Below, in pieces: positions 30,126 to 32,638 of a stretch of DNA of 32,638 nucleotides. A program made the translations under genes and the position numbers. The DNA lies in contig JAFWXS010000057.1 of NCBI GenBank assembly GCA_017517925.1, forward strand, positions 1 through 32,638. Direction: 5' to 3'. The notes beneath the pieces were generated by a model. The model was not told the DNA's origin and searched no databases. It worked only from the letters and a program-made list of their open reading frames with translations. The stretch is from Bacteroidaceae bacterium. GTDB taxonomy: Bacteria > Bacteroidota > Bacteroidia > Bacteroidales > Bacteroidaceae. Each line of letters opens with the position of its first letter. The stretch's first letter is position 1.

Positions 30126-30578
30126 ATGAAAAAGCTTGGTGTATTGCTGCTGATGCTTGTCAGCTTGCCGCTTATGGCGCAGGAGAATATCGTAGACCGT
30201 TTGGAACATGACATTCTGGGGCAAGGAGTGGTTACTATCCATCAGGATGCACGTCTCGACTCCTTGTTGGGTATGGTATATGACCCCACGACGAGCAAGA
30301 ACAAGAAGATACAGACCGTAGGCTACCGCATACAGATTTATGCTGGAGGCAATACACGCTTTGCCAAGGAGGAGGCACAGAAGGCCGCAGCATATATCAA
30401 GGCCAACTATCCCGAGATACCGGTATATACCGATTTCGTGGCGCCCCGATGGGTATGCCGCGTAGGGGATTATAAGACTATCGAAGAGGCCGACCAAGTG
30501 ATGCGTATGCTCAAGAAGTCGCGTAAGTACAAAGAAATAGCCATCCTCCCCAACCAATTGATCAATATTACCCTATGA
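30126..30578 (+). CDS. Exported SPOR-domain protein
   Basis: 150 residues from the ATG at 30126. It has a signal peptide ([19 protein letters not shown]), a short linker and a SPOR domain (about 75-150: [19 protein letters not shown], then [20 protein letters not shown]). SPOR domains bind denuded septal peptidoglycan, so a periplasmic cell-wall role is likely. The frame is open upstream to 30063, but that part translates the tpiA terminator. Its last codon and stop overlap the folE start, so translation is probably coupled. Confidence 0.88.
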   Translation: MKKLGVLLLMLVSLPLMAQENIVDRLEHDILGQGVVTIHQDARLDSLLGMVYDPTTSKNKKIQTVGYRIQIYAGGNTRFAKEEAQKAAAYIKANYPEIPVYTDFVAPRWVCRVGDYKTIEEADQVMRMLKKSRKYKEIAILPNQLINITL

Positions 30579-31165
30579 TGATGGAGAATCCCGGCAACTA
30601 TCCCGTTGATGAGCGCAATCCTCAATTAGAAGAGCACTATCGTCAGATACTCGGCCTGCTGGGCGAAGATGCCGAGCGCGAAGGCTTGGTGAAGACTCCC
30701 CAGCGCGTGGCACGTGCCATGCAGACACTTACTCGCGGCTATCGTATGGACCCGCATGCAGTGCTCAACTCGGCCAAGTTCAAGGAGGACTACAGCCAAA
30801 TGGTCATCGTGAAGAATATTGATTTCTACTCGCTCTGCGAGCATCACATGCTGCCCTTCTTCGGCAAGGTACACGTGGCCTATATCCCCAACGGCTACAT
30901 CACGGGGCTGAGCAAGATTGCCCGTGTGGTCGACATCTTTTCACATCGTCTGCAGGTGCAGGAACGCATGACACTGCAAATCAAGGAGTGCATACAGGAA
31001 ACTCTCAATCCCTTGGGTGTAATGGTTGTCGTGGAGGCACAGCACATGTGCATGCAGATGCGTGGCGTAGAGAAGCAGAACTCCATCACTACCACTTCGG
31101 ACTTCACGGGCGCTTTCAATCAGGCCAAGACCCGTGAGGAGTTTATGAATTTGATTCGGGGATAG
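30575..31165 (+). CDS. folE: GTP cyclohydrolase I
   Basis: First step of folate (and other pteridine) synthesis: GTP to dihydroneopterin triphosphate. 196 residues. Zinc ligands are Cys88 and His91 (in [12 protein letters not shown]) and Cys159 (in HMCMQMRG). [20 protein letters not shown] and [14 protein letters not shown] are conserved. Three ATG codons stand in a row at the start; the first overlaps the SPOR gene stop. Co-transcribed with the SPOR gene. Confidence 0.96.
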   Translation: MMMENPGNYPVDERNPQLEEHYRQILGLLGEDAEREGLVKTPQRVARAMQTLTRGYRMDPHAVLNSAKFKEDYSQMVIVKNIDFYSLCEHHMLPFFGKVHVAYIPNGYITGLSKIARVVDIFSHRLQVQERMTLQIKECIQETLNPLGVMVVVEAQHMCMQMRGVEKQNSITTTSDFTGAFNQAKTREEFMNLIRG

Positions 31166-31179
31166 TTCTTGGGCTCGCC

Positions 31180-31213
31180 GCTCATTGCTCAAGGCTCACA
31201 GCTCACTGCTCAA
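31180..31213. repeat. Short direct repeat between folE and dnaG
   Basis: GCTCATTGCTCAA (31180-31192) and GCTCACTGCTCAA (31201-31213) are 12 of 13 identical with a 21-bp period. The dnaG stop codon lies inside the second copy. Confidence 0.55.
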
Positions 31214-32638
31214 TTGCTTATCACGCGGTCGCCAAGGTGCTTGGCCATCTCCTTCTTTATTTCCGTCAGTTCTTTGTATCGGCTCATCACCTCGATACAT
31301 CTGGTGGGGTCGTTCATGATGTCGGGCTGTCGCATCATATTCAGCGTGTTTTTCAACTCCATCTCTACGAGCGCATGCTTGTAGTCTATGATTAAGTGGG
31401 GTATGATGTCTGTCAGACGCTGCTCGTCGCTGAGTATGGTCTGCGTCTTCGAATGGTACTTGCTCAGTTGGTATTTCTCCTCTATGAGATCTGCGGCCAG
31501 CCGACTTAGTGTGGGATTGGCATGAACGATAAAGTGGCGATCGGCGGTGAAGCAGGGCTCGCCCACGTGTTGTAGCAGTTCCTGCAGTACCTCGGTGAAG
31601 AGGGGGGTGCTCAGCTTGATGTCATCAATCGCCAACTCTGTTGCTATGTACTCCACCACCGTAACCTCCTTGCCACTCTCTTCATCAATGTACATCACCT
31701 TCTCGCCGTGTCGCATCAGCTGTTGCACGATGAGCAGTTCCTTGGGGTAGAGGGGAGAAGATAGGAGGCTCCCCTCGCTTCCTCCAGGGGAGGATGACAT
31801 TGCAGTCACAGCGGATTTGTAATCCGTTGTTTCGGGAGTTGGGGCGTTGTAAAATCCAGTCTCGTGGTCTGAGGCTTGGATATCTACAGAAACGTCATTG
31901 CTGGATGGATCCTTATAGCCTGCGGCTAAGGCTGTGTAGTAGGCATCGTCTTCGGTGGTAGGGGAGGGGGAGTCTCCCGAAGGGCCGTTTGCGTTTGCTG
32001 TAGCATCGTGGGGTGTAAAAGTGGTTGTCTGAGAGCCATTGGCTTGCCGTTGGCTTCTCTTTGCTTCATTCTCCTCTTTCTCCTTCTTGAGTTTGGCCAC
32101 CTCGCTCACCAAGATGCGCTCCTCCACGTGGAGCATCTGGCTGCACTCCTTTATATATTCGGATCGCACGATGGCTTCGGGGATGACCGAGATACTCTTC
32201 ACGATATCAGTGATGAGAGCCGCACGCTTGTAGGGGTCACCTCCGGCATCGGCCATCAAGAGGTTCGTCTTGAAACGGATAAAGTCCACCTCGTGGGCAG
32301 CAATATATTCCTGAAACTCCGTGGCGTTGTGCTTGCGGGCAAAGCTGTCGGGGTCATCACCATCGGGGAGGAGCATCACCTTGATGTTCATGCCCTCTTC
32401 GAGCAGCATGTCGATACCGCGTATCGAGGCCTTGATTCCTGCCATATCACCGTCGTAGAGCACGGTGATGTTGTTGGTGAAGCGGTGTATCATGCGTATC
32501 TGCCCCGAGGTGAGCGAGGTGCCTGATGAGGCCACCACGTTCTCCACTCCTGCCTGGTGCATGGAGATGCCTGCTTTTGGCGAATAAAATTCTCTCGCCG
32601 ATGGAAAAGGCTCGAAACAAAAAATTCGTCGAACGGGC
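31210..32638 (-). CDS. dnaG: DNA primase, 5'-truncated by the window edge
   Basis: The C-terminal part of DnaG, which makes RNA primers at the replication fork. The TOPRIM domain is visible in ENVVASSGTSLTSGQIRMI and VLYDGDMAGIKASIRGID (acidic DGD), then LLPDGDDPDSFARK. After the helicase-loading region comes a long low-complexity linker rich in S, T, P and D (about residues 168-270 after the Met at 32562), then a DnaB-binding-like C-terminal domain (PKELLIVQQLMRHGEKVMYI onward). The linker is coded by repeat-like DNA (31740-31880). The frame stays open to the window end, but the codons before SMHQAG do not read like DnaG, where GYTDV is expected, so a rearrangement or misassembly is possible at about 32572. 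Confidence 0.88.
   Translation of the reverse strand, partial: PVRRIFCFEPFPSAREFYSPKAGISMHQAGVENVVASSGTSLTSGQIRMIHRFTNNITVLYDGDMAGIKASIRGIDMLLEEGMNIKVMLLPDGDDPDSFARKHNATEFQEYIAAHEVDFIRFKTNLLMADAGGDPYKRAALITDIVKSISVIPEAIVRSEYIKECSQMLHVEERILVSEVAKLKKEKEENEAKRSQRQANGSQTTTFTPHDATANANGPSGDSPSPTTEDDAYYTALAAGYKDPSSNDVSVDIQASDHETGFYNAPTPETTDYKSAVTAMSSSPGGSEGSLLSSPLYPKELLIVQQLMRHGEKVMYIDEESGKEVTVVEYIATELAIDDIKLSTPLFTEVLQELLQHVGEPCFTADRHFIVHANPTLSRLAADLIEEKYQLSKYHSKTQTILSDEQRLTDIIPHLIIDYKHALVEMELKNTLNMMRQPDIMNDPTRCIEVMSRYKELTEIKKEMAKHLGDRVISN
31745..31860. repeat. REP-like element inside dnaG coding sequence
   Basis: GGAGGCTCCCCTC and CCTCCAGGGGAGG (31765-31793) form palindromic GC-rich patterns like those at 2813-2869, and CGGATTTGTAATCCG (about 31811-31825) is a perfect palindrome. 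All lie in the linker-coding part and keep the frame open. Confidence 0.55.

Overview
The window is chromosomal DNA from a member of the Bacteroidales, probably Bacteroidaceae or Prevotellaceae. The evidence is the promoter type: many genes are preceded by TTTG, about 20 bp, then TAnnTTTG, the Bacteroidetes primary-sigma signature. The gene families also fit: a desulfoferrodoxin/ferritin pair, a patatin-Omp85 fusion, a GNAT-argG pair and a GH133/GT/GH57 glycogen locus. Most of the window is ordinary core genome. There is one AT-rich accessory pair at 10.1-12.1 kb and several repeat-rich intergenic stretches.

Layout. 1-533: promoter-like repeats. 534-1865: PotD-like polyamine-binding protein with an unusual C-terminal membrane anchor. 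2167-4125: GNAT N-acyltransferase and argG, ending at a strong terminator. 4243-4602 (-): bare TonB C-terminal domain lacking a normal start. 5050-5655: Fe-type superoxide dismutase. 5803-8100: patatin-Omp85 outer-membrane protein. 8246-8319: tRNA-Arg. 8480-9464 (-): ferritin and desulfoferrodoxin. 9549-9804: candidate minus-strand structured RNA with its own promoter. 10124-12101 (-): DUF1653/OGG-fold glycosylase-like protein and PD-(D/E)XK nuclease. 12880-16134 (-): EamA transporter and TPR protein. 16348-21047: glycogen debranching enzyme, glycosyltransferase and GH57 enzyme. 21201-22414: rpsF-rpsR-rplI and tRNA-Thr. 22456-23373 (-): cysK. 23469-23716: structured leader or ncRNA. 23754-25874: DUF2059/MORN protein. 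26002-27084: choloylglycine-hydrolase-family protein. 27143-28253: cdd and a convergent FNT transporter. 28367-29089: methyltransferase. 29287-31165: tpiA, SPOR protein and folE. 31210-end (-): dnaG, 5' truncated, with a doubtful junction in the last ~66 bp.

How genes work together. Superoxide dismutase, superoxide reductase and ferritin form an oxygen and iron stress neighbourhood of an anaerobe. The three genes at 16.3-21.0 kb form a glycogen operon. rpsF, rpsR and rplI form a ribosomal operon in which rpsR and rplI carry full Shine-Dalgarno sequences, notable because Bacteroidia ribosomes hide their anti-SD with bS6, bS18 and bS21. The best candidate for an undescribed system is the glycosylase-like/nuclease pair, which has one strong promoter, no methyltransferase and an AT-rich nuclease gene. 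It resembles a base-excision-plus-nuclease defence module, but that function is inferred. Next come two structured RNA candidates: one at 9.55-9.77 kb (minus strand), and one at 23.50-23.72 kb whose two long-range pairings exclude each other and which ends in a T-run terminator just before a gene.
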